This document shows positions 17,896 to 26,383 of a stretch of DNA of 64,000 nucleotides, in pieces. Each line of letters opens with the position of its first letter. Position 1 is the stretch's first letter. The stretch is from HXMU1428-3 sp965215715 (lineage in GTDB: Bacteria > Pseudomonadota > Alphaproteobacteria > Rhizobiales > HXMU1428-3): NCBI GenBank assembly GCA_965215715.1, contig OZ244129.1, forward strand, positions 2,170,001 through 2,234,000. Direction: 5' to 3'. Under the pieces are notes generated by a model. It did no database searches. It was not told the origin of the DNA and worked only from the letters and a program-made list of their open reading frames with translations. A program made the translations under genes and the position numbers.

Positions 17896-18094
17896 CAAAT
17901 TTTATTTATATATTTCAATGCTTTAATGCTATTTCTTGCTGTGAAAGAAATAAGAGAGAGGAAAGAAATTCCCATCAAAGGGAAAAAATTACCTACTCAT
18001 GGGGCAAATAAGAGCAAAACAACCAATTGATATTGGACAAAGCGCTCTTACCTTTATAAAGAATGATCACGATGGAAACCAAACCTGCCAGCTT

Positions 18095-19531
18095 ATGACC
18101 AATTGGATTGATAAAGGCGTGACCAGCGCTTTGACTATTTTTGACTTCACCCAAAACCTAATGGATCCGTCTATTAAATTGGGCGTTACCGGCTTGTCGC
18201 GCTCTGGTAAGACGGTATTTATCACCAGTTTGGTCTATCACCTGTTAAACCGACAAAATCTTCCCTTTTTCGAACCGCACGCTAGTGGGCGTATTGTAAA
18301 AGCCTATCTGCAACCTCACCCAAATGATTTGCTGCCTCGTTTTGATTATGAGGGAAATGTCGCTAAACTAACCGCGAGCCCCCCCAGTTGGCCTGAAGGA
18401 ACGCGCTTTATTTCTCAATTGCGTCTCACCATTGAATATCAAACAGATCACTTCCCACAGCGCTTATTAGGCCCGCGCACCCAGCATATCGATATCATCG
18501 ACTATCCTGGCGAATGGCTGTTGGATTTGCAATTGCTGGACAAAGACTATGCCACCTGGTGCCTGGAAGCCTTTGATTATGCCTCAGCAGAGCATATCGC
18601 CCAACAAGCTGAACCTTGGCTAGAAAAAACAAAACAGATAGATCCCAACACACCAGCCGATGAAGGCCAAGCCAAACAAATTAGCGATAGCTTCACACGT
18701 TTTTTGCAAACAGCAAGAGCCGGCGCCCATGACCTGCCAACCATCCCCCCAGGAAGGTTTTTAATGCCAGGCGATTTAAAGGGGTCCCCCGCGCTGACCT
18801 TTGCGCCGTTAAAATTAGTGAATGAACAAATCCAACCTGATAGCCTGGCAGCTTTAATGCAACGGCGCTATGAAGCTTATAAAGAGCAGATCGTGCGTCC
18901 CTTTTATCGCAAATTTTTCACGCTACTGGACCGCCAAATCGTGCTTGTTGATGTGCTTTCCGTTCTGAATGCTGGCCATAAACACGTTGCCCATCTCCAA
19001 ACAAACTTAAGCCAAATCCTCAACAGCTTTAATCCAGGTAAATCACATTGGCTCACCTCAATTTGGAATAAAAAGATCGACCGTTTGGTGTTTGCGGCAA
19101 CCAAAGCTGACCATCTGCACCATCACAATCATGATCAATTGCAAGACCTCTTATGCCACCTCACCCAAGGGGCTATCAACCAAGCCAAAATGCAAGGGGC
19201 AGATGTGAAAGTTCAGGCCCTGGCCTCCTTGCAAACAACAAAAGAAGTTACGGTAGAAAAACAAGGGCAAAGCTATAACGCCTTGCAAGGGACCCCTGTT
19301 CAGGGAGAAATTTTCCAAGGCCAGACATTTGATGGGAAAACCCCTATTCTCATCTTCCCAGGTGACCTGCCAGATAATGCCAGCCATATGATTGAAACGG
19401 ACAAAGACATTCCCCATATTGACATTATTAATTTCTCTCCGCCCGCCCAAGACAAAGACCAGACCAGTCCCTTGCCCCACATCCGCCTTGATCGCGCCCT
19501 TAATATGCTGATCGGAGATAAATTAACATGA
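18095..19531 (+). CDS. ycjX: YcjX-like P-loop ATPase/GTPase (DUF463)
   Basis: YcjX-family proteins are predicted nucleotide-binding proteins of unknown reaction, induced by stress in Escherichia coli and paired with the membrane protein YcjF. The product has the P-loop GLSRSGKT close to the N-terminus, a conserved segment HIDIIDYPGEWLLDL that includes the Walker-B-like DYPGEW, and RLVFAATKADHLH, which resembles a nucleotide-specificity TKAD motif. I chose the ATG at 18095 because it places the P-loop about 33 residues in, as in the family; a frame-consistent ATG at 17999 would add 32 residues, and neither has a good ribosome site. The stop overlaps the ycjF start by four bases. Confidence 0.93.
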   Translation: MTNWIDKGVTSALTIFDFTQNLMDPSIKLGVTGLSRSGKTVFITSLVYHLLNRQNLPFFEPHASGRIVKAYLQPHPNDLLPRFDYEGNVAKLTASPPSWPEGTRFISQLRLTIEYQTDHFPQRLLGPRTQHIDIIDYPGEWLLDLQLLDKDYATWCLEAFDYASAEHIAQQAEPWLEKTKQIDPNTPADEGQAKQISDSFTRFLQTARAGAHDLPTIPPGRFLMPGDLKGSPALTFAPLKLVNEQIQPDSLAALMQRRYEAYKEQIVRPFYRKFFTLLDRQIVLVDVLSVLNAGHKHVAHLQTNLSQILNSFNPGKSHWLTSIWNKKIDRLVFAATKADHLHHHNHDQLQDLLCHLTQGAINQAKMQGADVKVQALASLQTTKEVTVEKQGQSYNALQGTPVQGEIFQGQTFDGKTPILIFPGDLPDNASHMIETDKDIPHIDIINFSPPAQDKDQTSPLPHIRLDRALNMLIGDKLT

Positions 19532-20523
19532 ACGCGCCTTCCCAAAAGCCAACTCTGTTCGAACCAGATGACAGCTCGATCACCATTGTGAGTGACCCTG
19601 AGAAACCTGAAGAACATCAACACAACACTCTTGATCGAGCCCCTCAAATTGCTCCGCCAACTTCTTCTTGGGTTTCTACCAAACTGTTTTCTCTGGGCTT
19701 CTTGCTAATATCGTCTGTTTTTGCGCTTTTTTGTCTTTGGGCCAGTGCTGCCTTGATCTCTAGCTTAGAGGCCCTTATTGCGCGCAATGACATCTTAGGA
19801 TGGACGGCCTTAAGCTTGGTGATCATAGCTGTCACAAGTTTATGCTTGCTGATCTTAAAAGAATTAATCGGTTTATGGCGGTTGAAAAATCTAGGTCATT
19901 TACGCGCTAGAGGTCAGCAAATTCATGATGAGAATAAACTTAAGCCTGCCCTGCGCTATTTAAAGGACATCAAATACCTTTATGAACACACAAATGAGCG
20001 GCAATGGATGCTTGGGCGCCTTAACAGTTTGGAGACCCAAATCATGGATGGGCGCGAGATGGTCGATTTAATTGATCAAGAAATAGGGGCCCCGCTTGAT
20101 AAAGACGCGCGTGCAATTATTGCCAATCACGCCAAGAAAGTCTCCCTTATTACCGCGATTGCCCCTGGCCCTATTATAGATATGGCGGCGATTGCTTTTT
20201 TGAATCTGAGAATGATCAGAAAAATTGCTTCTGTTTATGGTGTTCGCCCTGGCTTTTGGGGACAAATGCGCTTGGCGCGCAATGTGATTGCTCATCTGGC
20301 ATTATCGGGCGGTATTGCTATGACGTCAGATTTGTTGCAACCCCTGATCGGTACCAGCATTGCGGCGAAACTGTCGAAGAAATTGGGTGAAGGCCTGTTT
20401 AACGGGGCGCTTACCATACGCATTGGTTTGAGCGCGCTGGCACTGACCCGACCGATCCCTCATGTGAAAACCAAACCGCCTTCTTTTAGCAAGCTGGCTG
20501 CCTCAAGTTTAAAGCCAATCTAA
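19528..20523 (+). CDS. ycjF: YcjF-like inner-membrane protein (DUF697)
   Basis: This is the membrane partner of YcjX. The 331-residue product has a polar N-terminal region of about 45 residues, two membrane segments at about 47-75 and 88-112, and the DUF697 domain toward the C-terminus with LITAIAPGPIIDMAAIAFLN and RMIRKIASVYGVRPG. The ATGA overlap with ycjX suggests that the two proteins are made together. The function of the pair is not established; a membrane-remodelling or stress role is only inferred. The gene converges on the Sel1/TPR gene 66 bases away. Confidence 0.93.
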   Translation: MNAPSQKPTLFEPDDSSITIVSDPEKPEEHQHNTLDRAPQIAPPTSSWVSTKLFSLGFLLISSVFALFCLWASAALISSLEALIARNDILGWTALSLVIIAVTSLCLLILKELIGLWRLKNLGHLRARGQQIHDENKLKPALRYLKDIKYLYEHTNERQWMLGRLNSLETQIMDGREMVDLIDQEIGAPLDKDARAIIANHAKKVSLITAIAPGPIIDMAAIAFLNLRMIRKIASVYGVRPGFWGQMRLARNVIAHLALSGGIAMTSDLLQPLIGTSIAAKLSKKLGEGLFNGALTIRIGLSALALTRPIPHVKTKPPSFSKLAASSLKPI

Positions 20524-20589
20524 TTTTATTGTTTTAAGGTTTCATTTGTTCATGACACTTCAGGCTTGCCCCCTTCAGTGCATTCAAAA

Positions 20590-22512
20590 TCACCTAGCGT
20601 CAACCTCTAACAATCTTAGTGGTTCGCGCGCGGCTTCATTGCCTAATGACAAGGCCCGTTCGTACCAAAATTTGGCCCGCTCTGTATCTGGTTTAATGCC
20701 AACGACAACACGTGAACTTGGCTGGTTAGGGTCGAATGTCATGGCCATTGCAAGCGCACCGCGTCCACTGCCTTGTTCTGCCAAATGAGAAAACGCTAGG
20801 CGGGCTGCTGAGACATCCCCGGAGCGCAATAAACGTGTTCCGCGCTCTAACCATTTTTCTTCCAGCGCTTCATCGATAATCAGTGTGTTTTGATTGGATT
20901 GGCCAGCTGGTGATTTAATCTGATCTGCCTCATCATCTTTTTTGGGAAGGTTGGCGACCACAGCTTCTTCAGTTTCTTGCTCGACAACTTGTTCAGCTGG
21001 GGCAATAATTGCTGACACTGTGCGCACTATGGGATCTTTGTCAGTGCTTGGGACAAATTCAACAATAAATGAGAATGTGCCAGCCTTGTCTTCCGGGATT
21101 GTGATTTCCAAACCTTCTAAATCTTTTAATCCTATGATCCAAGGGCCGTTTACATACCGCCCTTTATTTAACTTGGCCCAGTCAGGTAAATCGCGCATCA
21201 TAACAAAACCGGAGGGAAAATCGCCGCGCGGCAAGCGGATATTTACTGGCACTTGCTTACCGGCAACGCCTGCCACCTGGGCCACGCCAAAGTCGCGCTC
21301 TAAATCAGCTGGAGTAACAACGGCAACATCAACTTTGCCGGCATCGCTTTTTTCTAAAGTGCCTTTATCTTTGATTTCGCTTTCGGATAATTTTGCTGGT
21401 TGCTTGTAATTGCTGATGCCGCCAAAATCACTCTTGACCACATCACTGACCCCTTCACCAAGATAGGTGTAAGCCATACCACCAACGATTGCTAAAGCTA
21501 CCAGCCCTCCTAATAGGCTAACGAAGCCAGAACGCCCCCCTCTTTGAGGTTGAACAGGAGATAAAAATTGTGGCAACTCGGCACGTTCATGGCCTTCTGC
21601 TATTTCATAAGACTGGCCTTGATAAGAGGGCGGATGGTGACCTGCATGAGGTTGGTTATAATCAGCAATAGCCCCTTGTGGCTGATGCCCTCCAGTTATG
21701 GGCATTGTTCGTTGGTCAACAGGTGTTCCTGGCTGATGATAATTATAATCAGGTACCATATGGAGTTGACCATCTGGCGCTTGATAGACAGGTTGTTGAC
21801 CTGTTGCATGCCCCCCTGTTGCCTCACCATGCGAGGGGTGCGTATTTTCAATCATTTGTTGTTGCCCGCCTGCTGGCACGTCAGTTTCATGAGCTTGATA
21901 ATATTCGCCCTGGTCAGGTGGCAAATAGTGCCCCCCCTCTTCTAGCTCTTCAACATTCTCAGCTTCATCATCAGGCTGATACTCTTGGGCCTCTTGGGCG
22001 GCCCCGCCCGTTAAATTAGAAATTTCTGCCAGTTGTTGTTCAAGCGATTCTATTTTTTCTTTTAGTAAATCGGACTGATCGACACCTCTTTCATCAGAAT
22101 CACGTCCTGATCCCATTTGGTAGGCGGCCTCTGCCTCAGGATCATTCCCGTCTTGATGGGTATATGTATCAGCTGGTTGTTGGATATATTGGCCTTGAGA
22201 TAAGTCTGCTGATGAATGAGGTGAGTGTTCTTGTTGTTGGTCATGTATCACTTGGACCGGGGGTATATTGTGTTGGTCGATAGACCCTGCTTCCACACCT
22301 TCTTGTGGATTCATATAGGGTGTTTCGCCATCACTTTGTGCCTGTTCTTGTTGTGCGGCGCGCATGGCAATTTTATCTTCTTCGCTCAGAGCATCTAACC
22401 TGTCCATCAGCCAGGAAGATTGCGAACTGTCCAGCCTGAACCCGTTTAGAGATGTTTGATCAACAGGGTGACCGTTGGTCTTAGATCCATTATCTTCACC
22501 AAATTTACTCAT
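20590..22512 (-). CDS. Sel1/TPR-type single-pass membrane protein with a long disordered N-terminus
   Basis: The 640-residue product has four parts. Residues 1-320 are disordered and rich in Q, H, G and E, with a short coiled-coil (SDLLKEKIESLEQQLAEISN). One membrane segment at about 330-352 follows. After it comes a region, probably periplasmic, with short strands. The C-terminus has Sel1/TPR-like helices (LERGTRLLRSGDVSAARLAF and AKFWYERALSLGNEAAREPL). The start at 22512 has GGGA within ten bases; an in-frame ATG at 22533 has none. The upstream TAXI-type gene ends 56 bases before, so the two are probably one operon. No specific function can be given; the TPR part suggests protein-protein contacts at the envelope. 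Confidence 0.8.
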   Translation of the reverse strand: MSKFGEDNGSKTNGHPVDQTSLNGFRLDSSQSSWLMDRLDALSEEDKIAMRAAQQEQAQSDGETPYMNPQEGVEAGSIDQHNIPPVQVIHDQQQEHSPHSSADLSQGQYIQQPADTYTHQDGNDPEAEAAYQMGSGRDSDERGVDQSDLLKEKIESLEQQLAEISNLTGGAAQEAQEYQPDDEAENVEELEEGGHYLPPDQGEYYQAHETDVPAGGQQQMIENTHPSHGEATGGHATGQQPVYQAPDGQLHMVPDYNYHQPGTPVDQRTMPITGGHQPQGAIADYNQPHAGHHPPSYQGQSYEIAEGHERAELPQFLSPVQPQRGGRSGFVSLLGGLVALAIVGGMAYTYLGEGVSDVVKSDFGGISNYKQPAKLSESEIKDKGTLEKSDAGKVDVAVVTPADLERDFGVAQVAGVAGKQVPVNIRLPRGDFPSGFVMMRDLPDWAKLNKGRYVNGPWIIGLKDLEGLEITIPEDKAGTFSFIVEFVPSTDKDPIVRTVSAIIAPAEQVVEQETEEAVVANLPKKDDEADQIKSPAGQSNQNTLIIDEALEEKWLERGTRLLRSGDVSAARLAFSHLAEQGSGRGALAMAMTFDPNQPSSRVVVGIKPDTERAKFWYERALSLGNEAAREPLRLLEVDAR

Positions 22513-22568
22513 AATAAATCCCATCCCTTTCACGCAACAAAGTACTTATAGTCAATGGTGAAAACGGT

Positions 22569-23873
22569 TTAGCCATCTATGGCAACAACCCACCATCTTC
22601 CAAACACCCGATACATACCGCTCCAAATGTCATCCCTTTGCAACGGCGTTATCTGCTCCACTTTCCAAATTTTAGTATATTGCCGAACAAAAACGTCCAT
22701 CGCAATTTTCATCTCACCAGCGGAGACCTCTTGTCCAATTTCCTGGCGCCTTTGCGCCAACCACTCTTTGGCTGGTTTAAACCGGGTCCATCCAGGTACT
22801 TTAGCATGTATACTGACTTCTCGCCATTTCGAATGACGCGAGGGAAGCAAAAACCCATCAAACCGTTTGAAAAAGCGATTGATAAACACCTCTAATTTTT
22901 TATAACGCTCGGTTTTGGGTCCCCAATTATAAACCATCAATACGACGCCAGAGGCTAGCGAGGCCACGGGTTGCCCTTTTTGCACCATGCCTGGATAGTC
23001 TTGAGCTGTGATTTTTGTTGGCAAGAAATCATCCACCAAATTGAAATATCCCTTAAGGCCAACCGAATCTGGATGAATGGGAAGAAAATGAAACTCTTGT
23101 CCCAAGGCGATATCATTGATCCCTTGAATGGGGGCCCCCCCTAAAACTGCAACCGCTGAAATTTCACCATTACGCATTCTTTCAATGTTTGAGGCAAAAT
23201 CACCAAAGACACTATTAACATTTATGCCGATTTTTTTAAAAATGGTGCGCGCGGTAACATCTGTCGCTCCAAGTTCTTTGCCAAAGGCAACTTTTTTCCC
23301 TTCAAGCTCTTTTATTGATTTTATCTTTCGCGGGGCGATCAAGTGAAACTCAGCATTATAAAGTTTGGTGATAAAATGAATGCGCGATTTGATATTGGCG
23401 TATAATTTGGGGTTCTTTTCTTGCAAAGATGTTAACTGGCCTTGCTGAATGAGGCCCATATCAATGCCTTTTAAGTACAAAATGTCCATTACATTTTGCT
23501 CTCCGCCTTTGCCAACAACGGGAACCACGCGCAAAGTTGCGTCACCTTCTTGGCCATCAAGCACATTGGCCATATCAGTTGCCATTTGCAAATAGGTGCT
23601 GTTGATCCCGCCAGAGATTACGCTCACTGTAAACTTATTACGTTTATTCACAAACTGGCCATATTGAGTGGATCGGCTTGAATTGTCTTGGGCGACAACC
23701 CATGGCGAGTTTTGGTGCGCGTTTTGGGCCAAAGCGGCCACAGGAGATAAGCTTACAAAATATAGGAAAAGAACCACCTGGCAGATAGGCTTACTACCAA
23801 GTGTACGGATAAATAATAAATGATGATGGAGATAACTCCAAGAGGACCGACCCAAAACTACCCATCTCCCCAA
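22569..23873 (-). CDS. TAXI-type TRAP transporter solute-binding protein (orphan)
   Basis: TAXI proteins are periplasmic receptors of TRAP transporters for small organic acids such as glutamate. The product has a long N-terminus with a hydrophobic signal segment ending near VAALAQ (about residue 50) and the family features SVISGGINSTYLQMATDMAN, DMGLIQQGQLTSL, IKELEGKKVAFGKELGATD and a final hydrophobic part. No ATG is available: the longest frame begins at TTG 23873, and I cannot place the true start more precisely. No TRAP membrane subunit lies nearby; instead the gene is followed by the Sel1/TPR membrane protein. It may sense rather than import its ligand. Confidence 0.82.
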   Translation of the reverse strand: MGRWVVLGRSSWSYLHHHLLFIRTLGSKPICQVVLFLYFVSLSPVAALAQNAHQNSPWVVAQDNSSRSTQYGQFVNKRNKFTVSVISGGINSTYLQMATDMANVLDGQEGDATLRVVPVVGKGGEQNVMDILYLKGIDMGLIQQGQLTSLQEKNPKLYANIKSRIHFITKLYNAEFHLIAPRKIKSIKELEGKKVAFGKELGATDVTARTIFKKIGINVNSVFGDFASNIERMRNGEISAVAVLGGAPIQGINDIALGQEFHFLPIHPDSVGLKGYFNLVDDFLPTKITAQDYPGMVQKGQPVASLASGVVLMVYNWGPKTERYKKLEVFINRFFKRFDGFLLPSRHSKWREVSIHAKVPGWTRFKPAKEWLAQRRQEIGQEVSAGEMKIAMDVFVRQYTKIWKVEQITPLQRDDIWSGMYRVFGRWWVVAIDG

Positions 23874-24369
23874 AACAAATCTTAGCTAAACGTGACTAAG
23901 ACCTTGTGCAAACCACAAAACCCCTCATTAAAGACTGTCTATGAGACAAAAAGCCTCATAAAAACCAAGAGGTATACTCAATATAGAACGGCATAACAAC
24001 GTAAATAAAACCTTAACATGATGGCAAATAAGTTACACAAAAATTTATCCTGGTATGATTAAGGTCGGAAATCATCATTGGGAATATAAGTGGCAAAAAT
24101 ACGACATACGGAGGCAAACTCACACCTTTCTGGTTCCCTTGCTTGGTCTTAAAACAATGAAGATATTCTTTCTAAAATGTTATAAAGGACAAGAGTTAAA
24201 ACCCATAAGGTGTTATGAAAATTCAGACTTCTTTCTATTCTTTATCGAGGGTTCGTATTTTAACCAGCAGTTGAGCGAGGTGTACAGCTGAGCAAGATGT
24301 CCAGCTGTAATATATTTCGAAAGCCCGATACCATTATCCAGGCTTAAACATATCTCTTCAAATGTTGGC
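23874..24369. other. Intergenic region, no gene supported
   Basis: About 500 A+T-rich bases. A 78-codon plus-strand frame (24055-24291) lacks a ribosome site and any family feature, so I leave it out. At 24273-24307 two imperfect 18-base direct repeats (GAGCGAGGTGTACAGCTG and GAGCAAGATGTCCAGCTG) overlap by one base, and TACAGCTG/CAGCTGTA (24283-24309) form an eight-pair inverted repeat. Confidence 0.5.
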
Positions 24370-24579
24370 TTAATCAGTTCGATTTAAAGCCGAATAAGCT
24401 AATTTCAAATATAGCCAACATCCTCGTTGTTTTTGAACTTTGGCTGCATCCATAGCTTCTTTAATCATTGATTTTAAATGATTTTTATTTTTATCTTCAA
24501 AAACCCTTGGCTGAGGTTCATTAGCTTTTATTGCTCTATGACCAGCAATGCTTGCAGAAGAACGGTCTATTCTCGTCAT
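24370..24579 (-). CDS. Small hypothetical protein, 69 residues
   Basis: I do not recognise it. The start at 24579 is supported by an excellent ribosome site (AAAGGAGA six bases before the ATG). The product begins MTRIDRSSASIAGHRAI and is strongly basic and polar, with a helical stretch KNHLKSMIKEAMDAAKVQKQ and a distinctive end RGCWLYLKLAYSALNR. It has no signal peptide. It stands alone in A+T-rich DNA, with no gene within 480 bases on either side. The longer frame to 24681 has no ribosome site. Confidence 0.6.
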   Translation of the reverse strand: MTRIDRSSASIAGHRAIKANEPQPRVFEDKNKNHLKSMIKEAMDAAKVQKQRGCWLYLKLAYSALNRTD

Positions 24580-25146
24580 ATTTCTCCTTTCCCACCTGAC
24601 CAATTTATCAAAACAATTAAAATCAATTAATAATTGCATATATTCATTAACACACTCAAAAGCTGTGTAAAAAAAATACAAAATTGTTAATTGAAAAAAA
24701 CAAAGTTTATTTTGTCAATGTAACGCCATTTTCACAACTAAACAAAACTTAAGGTTGAATAATCTCATAATTACGATCAAACATTTGTCATAAAACATAT
24801 GCTCAACCTCAATTGATAATCCACATCTTCAAGCGCTTGAAAGCGAATGCAAAACTTGCAAAAGAGGCCTCATTATGGCACACATTATTACGAGGGATTT
24901 TTAACAAAAATTATGAGAAATTTTTAACCAAGAGTTTTTCAAGAGCTTCATGAAGCAATCAAGAAAATTCCTTTAAATTAAGCCCTTCGTACCTTAGTTG
25001 AACGGGTAAGGAAAAGAAAAGGGCCCAGCGAAACTTATAAGCAGGCAGAAAATTGACCTTATAAGGAAACTACATAAATTCGTTTTGTTAAGAAACGGAC
25101 AGAATAAACAAGTCACAATGTAAATTAAGATTGGAGCCAATCAGTT
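24580..25146. other. Intergenic region, no gene supported
   Basis: About 570 A+T-rich bases between the divergent 69-residue gene and the CARDB/peptidoglycan-binding gene. I see no structured RNA, tRNA or convincing promoter. GGAG lies ten bases before the next start codon. Confidence 0.5.
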
Positions 25147-25908
25147 ATGAAACGGGAGAGCTTTTCAGGCAAACGGGGATTTATTTTTAGCGCCCTTCTT
25201 GTCTCATTCAGTGCTTTGTGCACCACCACTGCCACTGCTCAGCCAGATCTCATCATCAATGAAACAGACAGCCGCATTTATGCTGGCAGTTGTTTAACCA
25301 GCGAACCACTTGCCTCTGGCCGGATCGCGATTAAAAATATTGGAACGCAAAACGCAAAATTGGAAATTACTGAAACATTTCGTTCCATGCTTGCTGTTTG
25401 GGTTCCTGAAAATATCGATATGATTGCCAAAATAACGGACCGCTCTAACCTGAAGCCATTAGATCAAGAAGGTCTTGCTTTTGAAGTGGGCAAAGGCGTT
25501 TTGAAAAAGGGGCGCTTCTTTTTATCCGTCTCCAAAGACACGCTTAATTCGATCAGAAAACAAACGGCTGATCGCAACAGAACCGCGACCATTCAATCTG
25601 CATTGTCAAAGCTAGGTTTTGATCCAAAAGGGATTGATGGCATTATGGGGCGCAATACTCGGGCTGCTATTCGTGCTTATCAAGGTGATAGAGGCTTTCG
25701 TCGCACCGGCTTTTTAACCAACGCCCAATATCAAAAATTGTTATCTGACTCTGGTATTTCTGAAACCTCCACTGTTTCAACCGGTGGTGCCAGAGGCGTT
25801 ACCAAAGTCACGCTTTTTGCTCATGTTGATCCTTACAATTTGATTGAAGAGAGCAATGAGGCAAACAACATTAAGAAGTTTGAAGTCACAATTGACTGCA
25901 CAAACTAA
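25147..25908 (+). CDS. Exported protein with peptidoglycan-binding module inside a CARDB-like domain
   Basis: The 253-residue product has a signal peptide (cut near residue 31, TATAQ). It then has an Ig-like CARDB-type domain whose parts are separated: residues 33-130 hold the first strands (DLIINETDSRIYAG, GRIAIKNIGTQNAKL) and residues 217-250 the last ones, with VTLFAHVDPYNLIEESNEAN as the typical CARDB ending. Between them, about residues 147-200, is a PG_binding_1-like three-helix module (TIQSALSKLGFDPKGIDGIM, GRNTRAAIRAYQ). Cys49 and Cys251 could form a disulfide closing the outer domain. I infer an envelope protein that binds the cell wall. A strong terminator follows. Confidence 0.8.
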   Translation: MKRESFSGKRGFIFSALLVSFSALCTTTATAQPDLIINETDSRIYAGSCLTSEPLASGRIAIKNIGTQNAKLEITETFRSMLAVWVPENIDMIAKITDRSNLKPLDQEGLAFEVGKGVLKKGRFFLSVSKDTLNSIRKQTADRNRTATIQSALSKLGFDPKGIDGIMGRNTRAAIRAYQGDRGFRRTGFLTNAQYQKLLSDSGISETSTVSTGGARGVTKVTLFAHVDPYNLIEESNEANNIKKFEVTIDCTN

Positions 25909-25929
25909 ATCTTCTTGAAGATGACAAAC

Positions 25930-25962
25930 AAAAAGGGGTGGTAAATCTTACCACCCCTTTTT
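25930..25962. terminator. Bidirectional terminator
   Basis: AAAAAGGGGTGGTAA and TTACCACCCCTTTTT form a perfect 15-pair stem with a three-base loop ATC. Runs of A on one side and T on the other let it serve both the upstream plus-strand gene and the convergent minus-strand gene. Confidence 0.92.
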
Positions 25963-25983
25963 ATTTAAAGCTAAAAATTTAGC

Positions 25984-26193
25984 CTAAAGCTTTTCAACAT
26001 GAATAGCTGCAACCTCAGTTGGTACGATTGCAATAGAGCCACCATTTGCACCAGTATCTTGTACATGGACCCCTTTACCACCTTCTTGCACGGCTTTCAC
26101 CAGCTTATTGATATGATACTTACGGCCTTCCACATTGATCGTTGTGCCTTCTTTAAAAACAACAATCGCTTTGTGATCTGCGTCTGTAGCCAT
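25984..26193 (-). CDS. Small hypothetical protein, 69 residues
   Basis: I do not recognise it. The start has a perfect AAGGAG eight bases upstream, which supports a real and well-translated gene. The product begins MATDADHKAIVVFKEGTT and looks like a small beta-rich soluble protein with INVEGRKYHINKLVKAVQEG in the middle and ends IVPTEVAAIHVEKL. It has no Cys, signal peptide or membrane segment. It is monocistronic, flanked by the bidirectional terminator and a 190-base A+T-rich upstream region. Confidence 0.65.
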   Translation of the reverse strand: MATDADHKAIVVFKEGTTINVEGRKYHINKLVKAVQEGGKGVHVQDTGANGGSIAIVPTEVAAIHVEKL

Positions 26194-26383
26194 AATAAAC
26201 TCTCCTTAACAGTTTCATTTTTAAAGATAAACTTAAGCTGATATCCCCTTTAGCAGAGATATCTAATAAAACCCAAAGAAAATTCCTCAAAATCGGAAAT
26301 TTCTCGTGGAAACATCGCTAAAATGGGTGATTCAGGGGGTACTGATAGCATAAATCTTAGATTCGAGAACATTTTTCTTAAAT

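Noticed and set aside
24055..24291. 78-codon plus-strand frame
   Set aside because: No ribosome site and no recognisable features; rich in F, Y and K as expected from random A+T-rich DNA.
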